From assembly GCF_019976975.1 (NCBI RefSeq), contig NZ_AP024630.1:1364001-1428000 (forward strand): DNA of 64,000 bases, read 5' to 3'. This document shows positions 44,608 through 53,870 of the stretch, piece by piece; position 1 is the first letter of the stretch; each line of letters opens with the position of its first letter. The stretch comes from Arthrobacter sp. NtRootA1. Lineage in GTDB: Bacteria > Actinomycetota > Actinomycetes > Actinomycetales > Micrococcaceae. The translations under genes and the position numbers were made by a program. The notes beneath the pieces are model-generated. The model was not told where the DNA came from, did not search any database, and saw nothing but the letters and a program-made list of their open reading frames with translations.

Positions 44608-45587
44608 TGGATGCTTCCCGGAGTGGCGCGGGGGATGGTGCCAGTGACAGCAGCGCCCGGCACCTTGCTCCTATCCGGCGGTGCCAGCCATTCCTGGCTC
44701 TGGCCCAGGTTCACGACGCTGTCCAGCATGTCGCCTCCTCGAAGGGCGGCTGCAGCGGATTCCGTGGGTGCGGTGAGGAACCAGGCTTCGTAGTGGTCGT
44801 CCAGGACACCGTGGGCTTGCGGCAGCCAGGCGGTGAACACAGGTTTGCTTTCCACTTGAAGGTTCTTCAAAGGCTCGACGCCGGGCGCGTCACCAAGGAT
44901 GAGGCGCGCCTTGGCCTGTGCTCCGAGGGCGATGTCACCGGTAGCTTCAAAGTAGATGTCCGATTTCCAGAGCATGTTCCGGAAGACGCAGTAGTTCGAG
45001 GCGGCAAGCTTCAGCGGCAGCGCTAGTGGTTCCGGCCGTTCTATTTCGATGTAGCAGCCCAGCCGGCCGTCTTTGTCGTACTGTGCTGACACCGTGGAAT
45101 CAGTGACGACGAAGTCGAGGTTGGCCTGATGCTTCGGCATGCCCCAGATTCCCTTGCCACCCTTCACGGAGATCTCGGAGCTGACGGGCAGGTCCACCAC
45201 GAACTGGCCCAGTTTGAAGGTTTTCTGGAAGATCAACGGGAGAATCGGCGGGGCCGGCCTGCTGCCGTGGGTGATGGCGATGGCCAGTGAGTATTCGATG
45301 TACTTGCCGATGTCCGTGGACTTGTAGTTGACCACGGTGACCACCAGCAGCCCTTTGCCGCCGAGGCTGAAGGGCCGCATCTCCGTGCCGGGGAGTGCGG
45401 CCGCTGCGGCTTTCTTGTTGATAGGGAAGGCCGCCATGAGCACCGGGGAGTCGTCCGAATTGACCGGCATGACGTACTTGATGCCGTCGGCAAGGGCGTG
45501 CTGGCCGCGGAGGCGTTCCTGGCGTCGGGGAACCGGTGAAGGCATGAGCTTGAGCAACGGGGTAACGAGTTCGGTGAGTGTTTTCAT
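44604..45587 (-). CDS. Acetoacetate decarboxylase-like protein
   Basis: 327 residues. The fold is suggested by the ADC-like segments VMPVNSDDSPVLMAAFP, NYKSTDIGKYIEYSLAIAI, GGKGIWGMPKHQANLDF and the RPEPLALPLKLAASNY region. In true acetoacetate decarboxylase a Schiff-base Lys is essential; the Lys in WGMPKHQ sits where the family has a PK pair, but I cannot confirm catalysis. Members of this superfamily also hydrate or cyclise other beta-keto acids. Both neighbours overlap by 4 bp. Within this operon it may act on an acyl chain released by the lipase partners. Confidence 0.7.
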   Translation of the reverse strand: MKTLTELVTPLLKLMPSPVPRRQERLRGQHALADGIKYVMPVNSDDSPVLMAAFPINKKAAAAALPGTEMRPFSLGGKGLLVVTVVNYKSTDIGKYIEYSLAIAITHGSRPAPPILPLIFQKTFKLGQFVVDLPVSSEISVKGGKGIWGMPKHQANLDFVVTDSTVSAQYDKDGRLGCYIEIERPEPLALPLKLAASNYCVFRNMLWKSDIYFEATGDIALGAQAKARLILGDAPGVEPLKNLQVESKPVFTAWLPQAHGVLDDHYEAWFLTAPTESAAAALRGGDMLDSVVNLGQSQEWLAPPDRSKVPGAAVTGTIPRATPGSIQ

Positions 45588-46639
45588 GACGTTGGCTCCT
45601 GGGTTTTGTTGAGCTCTTCGACGATGACCGGGAAGGTGTCCTGCCATGCATGCTCGCCGAAGAACACGTCCAGATGGCCGTAGCCGGGAATGAGGTGGAG
45701 CGAGTCCTTCCCGGGCCGGTGCTTTTGGAAGAAGTCGAAGGTGCGTTGCTGGCTTTCGGGCAGGAAACAGAGGTTGTCCAGCCCGGCGATGAACGCGAAC
45801 CGGGCATCGGTTTGGGGTGCCTCGGCGACAAAGTTTTCCGGTAGTTCCGGATGGTTTCCGGCAGCCACCATGTGCCCGGCTTTGATGCTGCGGCCCATCT
45901 CCTCGAAGAACGTCACAGGGACCTCGGCGAACTCGCCGCTGAGCCATTGGTGAGTGGCGTCGTCGAGGTTTTCGTGGGCCCACAGCGCAGGGCGGCCGCT
46001 GCCGTACGTGAAGCTGACCATCTTGCAGACGATGTTGTCGCACTCCCGATGGGTGGCTTTGACCAGGCCGCGGATGGCACGCGTGAAATAGCCCTGCGAT
46101 TTATAGCCCCAGGCGGGGGAAAGGTAAGGAGTGAACACCTTGACCACAGGGGTGAGGTAATCGATCTTGAGTCGCGAGAATGCCGGCACCACGGGATGCA
46201 GGGACACCGCGTTGGAGACGATCGTGTCCACCTGGGGCAACAGCCCGGCTACGGCGGACATAGTGAACGACGTCGATCCTTGGCAGTGGATGACGGCTTT
46301 CATTGTTTCCGCGCCGGTGGCGTTCAGGACATGCTCGACGGCGGCAGGGTGGTCATACACGGCGGCGTCGGCAAGCGTCCAGGACAGGGGATCGAGATCG
46401 ATGGACGCCCTCCAGTTCAGCATCCACACGTCCCATCCGTCCTCCAGCAGGACGTCCACGATGGTGGTCCGCACGGGCGGCCTGAACAGCTCTGCCCGCA
46501 CGCCTGAGCCATGGACCAACATGACTGGCCCTTTAGTCACCTCCACCGGTGACGTCACGTGGACCAGGCTCAAGGGCGTGTTGTCCCGGGCCCGGAACGG
46601 GATGACCTCTGTCCGGTGCTCGGCACGGGTGATGATCAT
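45584..46639 (-). CDS. Alpha/beta-fold hydrolase
   Basis: 351 residues. The oxyanion loop is VMLVHGSGVRAELF (about residue 40) and the nucleophile elbow is VIHCQGSTSFTM with Ser near 122. The catalytic Asp candidate is in FIAGLDNLCFLPES and the His in LIPGYGHLDVFFGEHA. DVWMLNWRAS resembles the PhaC/PhaZ-type hydrolases. Likely an esterase or lipase. It is translationally coupled to the metallophosphoesterase and ADC-like genes by 4-bp overlaps. Confidence 0.8.
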   Translation of the reverse strand: MIITRAEHRTEVIPFRARDNTPLSLVHVTSPVEVTKGPVMLVHGSGVRAELFRPPVRTTIVDVLLEDGWDVWMLNWRASIDLDPLSWTLADAAVYDHPAAVEHVLNATGAETMKAVIHCQGSTSFTMSAVAGLLPQVDTIVSNAVSLHPVVPAFSRLKIDYLTPVVKVFTPYLSPAWGYKSQGYFTRAIRGLVKATHRECDNIVCKMVSFTYGSGRPALWAHENLDDATHQWLSGEFAEVPVTFFEEMGRSIKAGHMVAAGNHPELPENFVAEAPQTDARFAFIAGLDNLCFLPESQQRTFDFFQKHRPGKDSLHLIPGYGHLDVFFGEHAWQDTFPVIVEELNKTQEPTS

Positions 46640-48702
46640 GGTGCGGTTCCTTTCCGCGTGATGGTGATGGGTTCTTCAAGCAGCCGCACGGCGGGCAGGC
46701 CGGACTCTGGGACAAGCCGCGCGCCGTCGTCGTTCGTTGCCAGCTGCCAGTCGCGGCACACTGTGTCCACCACCAATGGGTAGACAGTGAGGTTGCCGTC
46801 GGCGGCGAGGTGGAGGCGTAGGAAGCCTTTATGGTCTTCGATGGATTGGCCGGACATTTTCCAGGTAGAGACCTCCCCGCTGGGCGTCGCCAGGATGAAC
46901 AGCGCGAAGGCCTCACTGCCAACGGCCCAGCCGCCCAGGTACACCAATGCGAGCGCCAGCAGCAGGACCACGACGTCGGGCCAGCCGTTCGGCCAAGGAA
47001 GCAGGATCACGACGGCGGCACTCACCGCGAGCGCGGACAGTTGGTAGAGCGCGCCGCGGGTGAAGACCACGATCCCTGCCTTGGCCAGCCCAAGTAGCCG
47101 TGCCACGAGTGAGAGGACTGCAAGCAGGAGCGGCACCGCAAGGATCAGGACGACGATGAGGAGCAGCGTGTTTCCGCGGGTCAGGCTGCGGAGGCTGTCC
47201 ACGAAGGATTCTCCGCGGAACGCGCTGAAGACTGTCCAGAGGGTCACTGCTGCGATCACGTGCACAATGCCCAGGGACAAACCGAAGCCAGGGTTGCGGA
47301 TGGGAAGCCAGTATTGAGAGAAGGGGTTCGCGAGCCGTGGACCGAGCGTCTGGGAATCGGCCTGGTCCGGGTAGAGCGTGGGCATGCGGGTGAAGTGGCG
47401 GGTTGTGGGTGATGCTTGATCGCCGTGAGCGTTCCCGGGTTGGGTGATGCTGGAGGAGACGCCGGGCGCACTCCCGTGACCCGGAAGGTTGAGCTCTTCC
47501 GGGAGCCAATGGGCATCTGAAAGGTATGCGCCACCCAGGCCGCAAGTGAACATCTGCGTTCCCGCTGGATCAGGTGGGAGGTCTTGGACGGCTGCTCGCT
47601 CTTCGTAGCGGGAATAGTGGTGGAGGTCGCCCGTGAGCCACAGCCGGACGTTGGCGCCCGTCGCCTCGAACAGGCCGGACTCGGGATTAAACCGACGGCG
47701 AAGGTAGTCCTGCTCGAAAAAGTTGACCTGCCGGAACTCATTGGGCCCCGGGTGTTCGGCATCAACCCAAAAGGGAGCTGCCACGCACAGGATGATGGCG
47801 TCTCCTGGTTGGAGCTGAAGGGTGACGTTCCTGTAAAAGTAGTCCAGTTGTGGTTCGTCGATGTACTGTCCCAGCTGGCTGTCCAGGCCCAGCAGCCACC
47901 AACCCGGGGTACCTTCCTGTGGTCCGTCGGAGCCTTGCGTGGGTGATTTCCCCGTGAGCCGGACGGCGAAGTAGCTGCGCGTCTGGATGGTCCGCCAGCC
48001 CCCGATGCTTCGTTGCCGGGTGAACATGCGGATGAACGAGGTCAGGCCGTCGTACCAGTCGTGGTTGCCGGGGAGTGCGAGCATGATGGGTGTCTCGTTG
48101 TGGGTCCCGCTCTGCGTGCTTCGGTCGGGTTTTACAGCGCTCAGGGGGCCGCGCAACGCAGGGGCTGGCAGCGCCATCCGGTATGGTCCGGCCATCCGAT
48201 TCTCATAGGCAGCCGGTGAAGCAACGGGGTAGACCTCATCGCCGCCGAGGACCAGCACCCTTCCGCGGGGAAGGTCGTGGCCTTGAACGGTTAGCTTGTC
48301 CTGGGCGAGGAGCAGGGCGACGGTGTACGTCGCGTCGAAGCCGTCTCCAAGGTCTGCGGTGTAATCGAGCCACAAGTCAGCGGGGCTCTGTGAGTCGTGT
48401 AAGTCCAGGGGCTCGCCGGGGTTTGTGGTGCGGGATGCGTCAAGCTCCCCGGGGGTTGGAAGCCCGCGACTGGTGACCGGCGGCTGGGCTGGTTGGCCGG
48501 GGACCGGGAGTTTATCCAGCCGCAAGGGATCGGCAGGGAAGCCGCCCTCGAGTTCCCTTTTGTCTCCGAAGTCCGCGAACACAGTGGCTGCCATGACCTT
48601 CAATGCCGTCCGCGCGAGCGACATCGGCGAGAGCCAGCGAACCGCTGCCTGGGGCGTGAATCCCAGGACAGCACGGTGCTTCGCAAGCTCCCAGCTCTTC
48701 AT
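46636..48702 (-). CDS. Membrane-anchored metallophosphoesterase
   Basis: 688 residues from the ATG at 48702, which overlaps the GMC stop by 4 bp (a longer open frame to 48771 is less likely). The calcineurin-like domain shows VLGGDEVYPVASP, LALPGNHDWYDGLTSF and WLTGDLHHYSRYE, covering the metal ligands. From about residue 430, four to five membrane helices follow (LSLGIVHVIAAVTLWTV, LLLIVVLILAVPLLLAVL and others) before a C-terminal soluble tail of about 110 residues. The enzyme probably faces the cytoplasm or the periplasm-like space and cleaves a phosphate ester. Substrate unknown. Confidence 0.82.
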   Translation of the reverse strand: MKSWELAKHRAVLGFTPQAAVRWLSPMSLARTALKVMAATVFADFGDKRELEGGFPADPLRLDKLPVPGQPAQPPVTSRGLPTPGELDASRTTNPGEPLDLHDSQSPADLWLDYTADLGDGFDATYTVALLLAQDKLTVQGHDLPRGRVLVLGGDEVYPVASPAAYENRMAGPYRMALPAPALRGPLSAVKPDRSTQSGTHNETPIMLALPGNHDWYDGLTSFIRMFTRQRSIGGWRTIQTRSYFAVRLTGKSPTQGSDGPQEGTPGWWLLGLDSQLGQYIDEPQLDYFYRNVTLQLQPGDAIILCVAAPFWVDAEHPGPNEFRQVNFFEQDYLRRRFNPESGLFEATGANVRLWLTGDLHHYSRYEERAAVQDLPPDPAGTQMFTCGLGGAYLSDAHWLPEELNLPGHGSAPGVSSSITQPGNAHGDQASPTTRHFTRMPTLYPDQADSQTLGPRLANPFSQYWLPIRNPGFGLSLGIVHVIAAVTLWTVFSAFRGESFVDSLRSLTRGNTLLLIVVLILAVPLLLAVLSLVARLLGLAKAGIVVFTRGALYQLSALAVSAAVVILLPWPNGWPDVVVLLLALALVYLGGWAVGSEAFALFILATPSGEVSTWKMSGQSIEDHKGFLRLHLAADGNLTVYPLVVDTVCRDWQLATNDDGARLVPESGLPAVRLLEEPITITRKGTAP

Positions 48703-51407
48703 CTGCGCGGCCGCAGTGGGCTCCGGACCGGGAACGGGACCCGTTTGAGGCCCCGCCCGTAGACCTCCCACAACTCACCGGCGAACAATTTCATGAAGGA
48801 CGCCAATCCCGCGGCCGGCGCCGGACCCTCGGCACGGAACGTGGTCAGTTGCTTGGCGAAGTCCAACGGGCGGATGTACAGAATGCCGGCACCGAAGACG
48901 TCCTCCTCGCCTGGCTCTTGGACTTCAGAGGATTCCGACGGCGGAACGTGGCCACGCAGGATTCTCGCGTACAGCGTTGTTGTGTCTTGCCAGATATCCA
49001 GACCTGCCTCGTTATGGATCAGCTTGTAGCCCGTGAACGTGAACGGCGTTCCGCCCGGGTCCCGAAGCCACAACCGATACAGCATCCGCCTGGCCGGCCT
49101 GCCGTCGTCGGAAACGTCTTCCACGAAGAGGTTGAACCAGCCGCGTTCCACCGGCATCCGGCCACCGAAATAGTCTGCGAGCACATACCCCTCCGCCTTC
49201 GCAGGGTGGCTCGGATCCTCCACAAACGCGTCCATGTCCTCCGCGGTAATCGTCAGCTCAAACATGATCCTGCGGCTCCGGTCCCTGCCCAGGCTTCGCC
49301 CCTTCTCCGGGTCAGGGATACCAGGACTGAACCAGCCGTGCATCTGCTCCGTGAAACGCACAGAAGTAGTGGCGTCTATAGCCGCGGCTTGCTGGGTTTG
49401 GGGTTGTGGCAGCCCCAAACCACGGCTCTTTGCTCCTGTCATGGCAGCTGCGCCCCCTCCTGCTGCGCTCGCAGGCCGTTCCTCCCGCGCGCCCTTGCCC
49501 TTGGTAGCGTCCGGCGCCAATTCGCGCGTCATCGAAGCATCGACGTCGTGGGCCGGCTCGGCAGCGCCAGCCAAGTCATCACTGGCTGGGTCACTCCCGG
49601 CGGCGTCCGCGGGGGTTATTCCCCTGTGTCCGGCACTGCGTGCGTTCTCCAGCATGTGACGACATGCGCGTTCGGCAAAAGCCGCAATGGTCAGGGAAGG
49701 GTTGGCGCCCACGGGGCCAGGCATGGCTGCCCCATCCATCACGAACAGGCCGGGATAACCGAACACCTCGCCGTAGGAGTCGCACACCGCCTCGCCCGGG
49801 TGGCGGCCCGACGGTGCGCCGCCGATGGGGTGGACCGTGATGACACGTTTGGCCCACCACAGCGGGTTGTCTATGAAATCCCCGTCGAGGTCCTTGGCGA
49901 TCTCGGACATTGTTCCGCGGACGCGCCCGAAGTACTCCCTGGACGTGGCCATTGTCCATGCGATGGCGAGCCTTCCGTCGCGAAGGGTCATGACGCCGTC
50001 GGGGATGTCCCGGCCCATTCCCAGCAGCGGCACGGAACTGGAGGATAGGCGGCCGTCACCTAGTGCTGCGGCGAGGTCGGCGGAGACGTTGGAGCGCCCG
50101 GCATCGAAGAGCCTGTCCTTGAGCAGTTGCCGGGCCACTTTGGCTGTGCGTTTGACGGTGGTACTGAGTTGGGCGGTCTCCATGAGCCAGTTCATGAAGG
50201 CCGGATACCCGGCGTCCTCCACGTAGTAGCCGCGACCATCGCCGTCGTCGTCGTTGGAATCGGGGATCCTGATCGCGGTGGTGATGACTGGTCCGCGACT
50301 GCCGGTGAGTGTTCGCACTCCGGGCGGCGACCCATTGGTGCCCGGAGTCTTGGCGCCCATGATGAACGTCAGGAGATCGCCGTTGCCGCTGAAACGGGTG
50401 CCTAGGGCGTCGCTCAGGGCCGGGAGGGAGCTGCGATTACGCAGGAGCAGGAAGTTGGTGCCGAACGTGCCGGCGCCAAGGATGAGGCGGCGGCAGTGAA
50501 TGATTCGTTCCTTCAGGAGCTCGCCTTGGCGCTCGGGATCGTGCACCACGTAGCGGACCTCGTAACCTCCCCTGGCAAGTGGCCTGATACCGCGCACATC
50601 GTGGAATGTGCGGATATCCGCCCCCTGATGCGCGGCCGCGGAAAGGTAGTTGTGGTCCAGCGTGTTCTTGGCGCCGGCGTTGCAGCCGATATCGCATTCA
50701 CCGCTGAGCGTGCAGGTGGTCCGGACCGTGTTTGGCCCGTGGATGCTGCCGTAGGCCGGGAGGGGGAGGGGCCTGTTGGTTTGGGGTTCCTTGGTGGGTT
50801 CCGTCGAAAAAGTGACGGCGATGGGAGGCCTGCTGATGGGTAGGCCAAGGGTTGCGGCGGTCTTCTCCATGGCCATGGTTTTGGGCGTGTCATGGTACGG
50901 ATAACGGACCGGTTTGAGCATGTCTTCTGCGGCCTTGTAGTACGGATCAAGGTCCGCACGTGTGAAAGGCCAATTCTCGTAACCTCCGCCAGGGATGGGG
51001 GACTCGTTGACGAACCATTTTTCGTCCTTGCGCAGGAGGACGTTGGCGTAGATCAGTGAGCCACCGCCCAGCCCGCTGGACACCAGGCCCTCCGTGCCGC
51101 GGAATGTCCACGCATCAAAAAGCCCATACAGACCGCGGTCCGGGTCCCAGAAATTCCGGCCCATCTCTGCCGGCGAACGCGCGAAACTTCCGGGCGGATA
51201 GGGCTTGCCACGTTCCATGAGCACCACGGATTGTCCGGCCTCTGCCAAGCGGAGCGCCGCCACCGAACCGCCGAATCCGGAACCGACCACCACGGCGTCA
51301 ACTTTTTCGATGCCTTGTGTATCGATGTGCTGTGCACTGTGGCGTGCCGGAGCGGGTGCGGGTTCCGCACCCGCATTCCCGCTGTTCCCGGTCCCCAGAC
51401 GACCCAT
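48699..51407 (-). CDS. GMC-family flavin oxidoreductase with long C-terminal extension (cholesterol-oxidase-like)
   Basis: 902 residues. The FAD-binding domain starts near residue 37 with VDAVVVGSGFGGSVAALRLAEAG; SSGLGGGSLIYANV is the second GMC/cholesterol-oxidase motif, and VHPIGGAPSGRHPGEAV with PVGANPSLTIAAFAERA covers the active-site His and the C-terminal FAD contact. The oxidase part ends near residue 600. About 90 residues of Ala/Gly/Pro-rich linker lead to an extra domain (about 690-890), containing FELTITAEDMDAFV and GWFNLFVEDVSDDG, which I cannot name. It heads the seven-gene operon, with AGAGGAA 6 nt upstream of the ATG. It probably oxidises a sterol- or isoprenoid-like alcohol. 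Confidence 0.83.
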   Translation of the reverse strand: MGRLGTGNSGNAGAEPAPAPARHSAQHIDTQGIEKVDAVVVGSGFGGSVAALRLAEAGQSVVLMERGKPYPPGSFARSPAEMGRNFWDPDRGLYGLFDAWTFRGTEGLVSSGLGGGSLIYANVLLRKDEKWFVNESPIPGGGYENWPFTRADLDPYYKAAEDMLKPVRYPYHDTPKTMAMEKTAATLGLPISRPPIAVTFSTEPTKEPQTNRPLPLPAYGSIHGPNTVRTTCTLSGECDIGCNAGAKNTLDHNYLSAAAHQGADIRTFHDVRGIRPLARGGYEVRYVVHDPERQGELLKERIIHCRRLILGAGTFGTNFLLLRNRSSLPALSDALGTRFSGNGDLLTFIMGAKTPGTNGSPPGVRTLTGSRGPVITTAIRIPDSNDDDGDGRGYYVEDAGYPAFMNWLMETAQLSTTVKRTAKVARQLLKDRLFDAGRSNVSADLAAALGDGRLSSSSVPLLGMGRDIPDGVMTLRDGRLAIAWTMATSREYFGRVRGTMSEIAKDLDGDFIDNPLWWAKRVITVHPIGGAPSGRHPGEAVCDSYGEVFGYPGLFVMDGAAMPGPVGANPSLTIAAFAERACRHMLENARSAGHRGITPADAAGSDPASDDLAGAAEPAHDVDASMTRELAPDATKGKGAREERPASAAGGGAAAMTGAKSRGLGLPQPQTQQAAAIDATTSVRFTEQMHGWFSPGIPDPEKGRSLGRDRSRRIMFELTITAEDMDAFVEDPSHPAKAEGYVLADYFGGRMPVERGWFNLFVEDVSDDGRPARRMLYRLWLRDPGGTPFTFTGYKLIHNEAGLDIWQDTTTLYARILRGHVPPSESSEVQEPGEEDVFGAGILYIRPLDFAKQLTTFRAEGPAPAAGLASFMKLFAGELWEVYGRGLKRVPFPVRSPLRPRR

Positions 51408-51534
51408 GGCCGTTCCTCTCAGAGGAAAGCTGACCTGAAGGCAGCCCCGGCGTGACCGGGCGGTGCCTCCGGACTATCGCCCTTATGTTCCCACCGGGCC
51501 GGGGATCTGTCCATGAGGTGGAGTTATTCCGTTG

Positions 51535-51555
51535 ATCCGGCGTGGCTCGCCGGAT
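51535..51555 (-). terminator. Hairpin 3' of the DUF1579-like gene
   Basis: ATCCGGCG (51535-51542) pairs with CGCCGGAT (51548-51555) over a 5-nt loop, 1 nt after the stop of the minus-strand gene. There is no strong U-tract, so it is a weak terminator call. It lies in the 149-bp upstream region of the GMC operon. Confidence 0.45.
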
Positions 51556-51556
51556 G

Positions 51557-51982
51557 TCACGCGATGATCCGGGTGAAGTTCAGGTCGAAGTCGTGCTCAA
51601 GCGGTGCGCCGAGGTAGGTTCCCCGTTCCCATCGGCCAGTGATGGTGCTTCCGTCCTCGCTGATGTGGCCGATGTAGCGTTGCGGCCAATCGGGTCCATC
51701 CCGGAAAAGGGTCCACACGTTCCCCTCCAAGGTCATGTCCAGGACACGGGCGACGCCTCGGGAATCGAAGTAGTGTTGCTGAAGTGCGCCGTCTGATCCC
51801 GTAGCGCCGATAGTGCAGATTGCATTCGGGAATTCCGGCCTCTCAACAGTGGAGCGTTGGATCAGGAAACCGCCGCCCGGCAACCATTCGAACGTTGTCC
51901 GGCCCACCGCGTCCATGCCAGGGGCAGTAGTCTCCCATTCGCCGACCAAGATGTTGAGTCGCTCCAACAGCACGGATGTCAT
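51557..51982 (-). CDS. DUF1579-like protein
   Basis: 141 residues from the ATG at 51982, with AGGAGGA 5 nt upstream. It starts MTSVLLERLNILVGEWETTAPG and contains WLPGGGFLIQRSTVE, IGATGSDGALQQHYFDSRG and GRWERG, the layout of DUF1579-type lipocalin-like proteins. Small soluble beta-barrel of unknown ligand. It is divergent from the DHFR-family gene across a 218-bp region and upstream of the GMC operon in the same direction, but not clearly part of it. Confidence 0.75.
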   Translation of the reverse strand: MTSVLLERLNILVGEWETTAPGMDAVGRTTFEWLPGGGFLIQRSTVERPEFPNAICTIGATGSDGALQQHYFDSRGVARVLDMTLEGNVWTLFRDGPDWPQRYIGHISEDGSTITGRWERGTYLGAPLEHDFDLNFTRIIA

Positions 51983-52200
51983 GTGGTCCTCCTGAGATGT
52001 GTAGCCCCAGTTTCCGCCGCAGCCGATGATTTGGCGAGGGCTGCGCAGTGTCTGGCAGGGCGCGGGCCGTGGCTTCCTGACCCTCTTTGGCACTCGCCGG
52101 CCCACAAATCATCCAAAGGAGGTTGATTATTGGCGTACTCCCTGGCAAAGAAGGTCAGGAGGCAACGCCTAACAGGGTTTACCAGTGGCATGATGGGCAA

Positions 52201-52797
52201 ATGAGCCGAGTGACGTGCGATCTGACCATCTCCCTGGACGGCTTCGTGGCTGGTCCAAACCAGCGAAGGTCGGAGCCACTTGGCGACGGCGGGGAGCTCC
52301 TGCACCGATGGATGTTCGAAGAGGCCGAAGCCAACGCGGCCCAGGTTGAAGAAATCCTCGCTGCCGGTGCCTTCATCATGGGCCGCAATATGTTCGCAGG
52401 CCCCGGGCCGGATATGTGGGACGAGGAATGGCGGGGATGGTGGGGTGAGGAACCGCCCTATCACGCGCCGGTTTTCGTCCTGACCCACCATCAGCATGAG
52501 CCGTTGGAGATGCAGGGCGGCACCACCTTCCATTTCGTGACCGACGGGATCGAATCCGCGCTGGCCCAGGCGCGGGAAGCCGCGGGAAGCAAAGATGTGG
52601 CCATCGCTGGCGGAGCCCAGACAGCCCGCCAATACCTTGACGCAGGATTGATGGACGAGCTGCGGCTCCACATTTCGCCCATGATTCTGGGTGGGGGCGA
52701 GCGGTTGTTGGACGGCGTGGGCAATCTCAAGCTTGAACCCACGGAAGTGACCGGCACCAAACTCGTCACCCACGTGCGGTACCGCCTACCCCGGTAA
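52201..52797 (+). CDS. Dihydrofolate reductase family protein (RibD C-terminal-like)
   Basis: 198 residues from the ATG at 52201; a CATGAT box ends 6 nt upstream, so the transcript may be leaderless. Motifs are CDLTISLDGFVAGPNQ at the N-terminus, GAFIMGRNMF, the NADPH loop DVAIAGGAQTARQYL and the C-terminal SPMILGGGERLLDG. This is the yyaP/yueD-type reductase family found in many Actinobacteria, distinct from true folate-pathway DHFR. The substrate is unknown. The 218-bp gap upstream (51983-52200) holds no other recognisable element. Confidence 0.88.
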   Translation: MSRVTCDLTISLDGFVAGPNQRRSEPLGDGGELLHRWMFEEAEANAAQVEEILAAGAFIMGRNMFAGPGPDMWDEEWRGWWGEEPPYHAPVFVLTHHQHEPLEMQGGTTFHFVTDGIESALAQAREAAGSKDVAIAGGAQTARQYLDAGLMDELRLHISPMILGGGERLLDGVGNLKLEPTEVTGTKLVTHVRYRLPR

Positions 52798-52833
52798 TCC
52801 ACCTCCCTTCCAAGCTGATGCTGGTGTCGCGCC

Positions 52834-52839
52834 TAGCAT
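52834..52839 (+). promoter_or_regulatory. Leaderless -10 box for the ACR3-type transporter (TAGCAT)
   Basis: TAGCAT ends 7 nt before the GTG start and there is no Shine-Dalgarno sequence. It lies 36 nt after the stop of the DHFR-family gene, so the transporter may have its own promoter. Confidence 0.4.
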
Positions 52840-52846
52840 TGCAAGA

Positions 52847-53863
52847 GTGAAGACCAAGAACCTCGTCGTCTGGATGGACGAACACCAGATTGGCCTCTAC
52901 CTGCTGGCCATCGTCATTGGCGGTGGTGTGGGATTCTTGGCGCCGGGCCTCGCCCCGGCATTGGAGCATTCGATCAACCCTGTGCTTGGCCTGTTGCTTT
53001 ACGCGACTTTCCTGGGGATTCCCTTTGCCTCCATCGGCAAGGCTGCCGGGGACTTCCGCTTCCTGGCCACGGTGCTGGTGTTGAACTTCGTCGTCGTTCC
53101 TGTGGTGGTCTTTGGCCTGACGCGGTTCATCGCCGGAGACCAAGCTTTACTCGTCGGCGTCTTGCTGGTGCTGCTCACTCCCTGCATCGACTACGTCATC
53201 GTTTTCAGCGGTCTCGCTGGAGGGGCGAGTCACCGGCTTCTGGCGGCCGCGCCGGTATTAATGCTGGCCCAAATGCTCCTGCTCCCGCTTTACCTTCTGC
53301 TCTTCGTCGGCCCCGAACTGGTGTCGTCCATCGACCCCGCACCGTTTGTTGAAGCAATCGTCGTTCTGATCATCATCCCCTTGGCTGCGGCTGCGCTGAC
53401 GCAGGCCCTGGCCCGGAAAGCAAACGCGGGGAGGGCCGTGATGGCCTTGATGCAGGCGTTGATGGTGCCGCTTATGATGGCGACGCTGGCCGTCGTCGTC
53501 GGGTCCCAGATCGCAGGCGTGGGCCAAGAGCTCGGCTCCCTGCTCTCCGTGGTGCCGATTTATGCAGCATTCCTGGTGGTCATGGTGCCGCTGGGCATGC
53601 TCGCCGCCAAACCTGCGGGGCTCGACGTTGCCGCTACGCGGGCAGTTGTCTTCAGCGGCGCGACCCGCAATTCCCTGGTCGTCCTTCCGCTCGCGTTGGC
53701 CCTGCCGGGCCATTTGGCCCTGGCTGCGTTGGTTGTGGTGACCCAAACCCTTGTGGAGCTGATTGGCATGGTGCTCTACGTCCGGTTCCTGCCGATAATC
53801 GTGAACAAAGAGCGCAGGAAGCCCTGGCGAACCCATTCACGGCTAACCCCGACCCACAAGTGA
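52847..53863 (+). CDS. Bile acid:Na+ symporter / arsenic resistance (ACR3) family transporter
   Basis: 338 residues with ten membrane helices. LLVLLTPCIDYVIVFSGLAGG contains the conserved Cys and Asp of the ACR3 family, and VFSGATRNSLVVLPLALALP is the matching C-terminal half motif. ACR3 carriers export arsenite or antimonite. No arsR, arsC or other ars gene is nearby, so it could instead be a divergent anion or organic-acid transporter of the same superfamily. It is convergent with the lacI gene, with 7 bp between the stops. Confidence 0.78.
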   Translation: MKTKNLVVWMDEHQIGLYLLAIVIGGGVGFLAPGLAPALEHSINPVLGLLLYATFLGIPFASIGKAAGDFRFLATVLVLNFVVVPVVVFGLTRFIAGDQALLVGVLLVLLTPCIDYVIVFSGLAGGASHRLLAAAPVLMLAQMLLLPLYLLLFVGPELVSSIDPAPFVEAIVVLIIIPLAAAALTQALARKANAGRAVMALMQALMVPLMMATLAVVVGSQIAGVGQELGSLLSVVPIYAAFLVVMVPLGMLAAKPAGLDVAATRAVVFSGATRNSLVVLPLALALPGHLALAALVVVTQTLVELIGMVLYVRFLPIIVNKERRKPWRTHSRLTPTHK

Positions 53864-53870
53864 AACTCAA

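Noticed and set aside
52847..53863. Arsenic resistance operon
   Set aside because: Only the transporter has ars-like features; no arsR, arsC or arsenite-related gene is adjacent.
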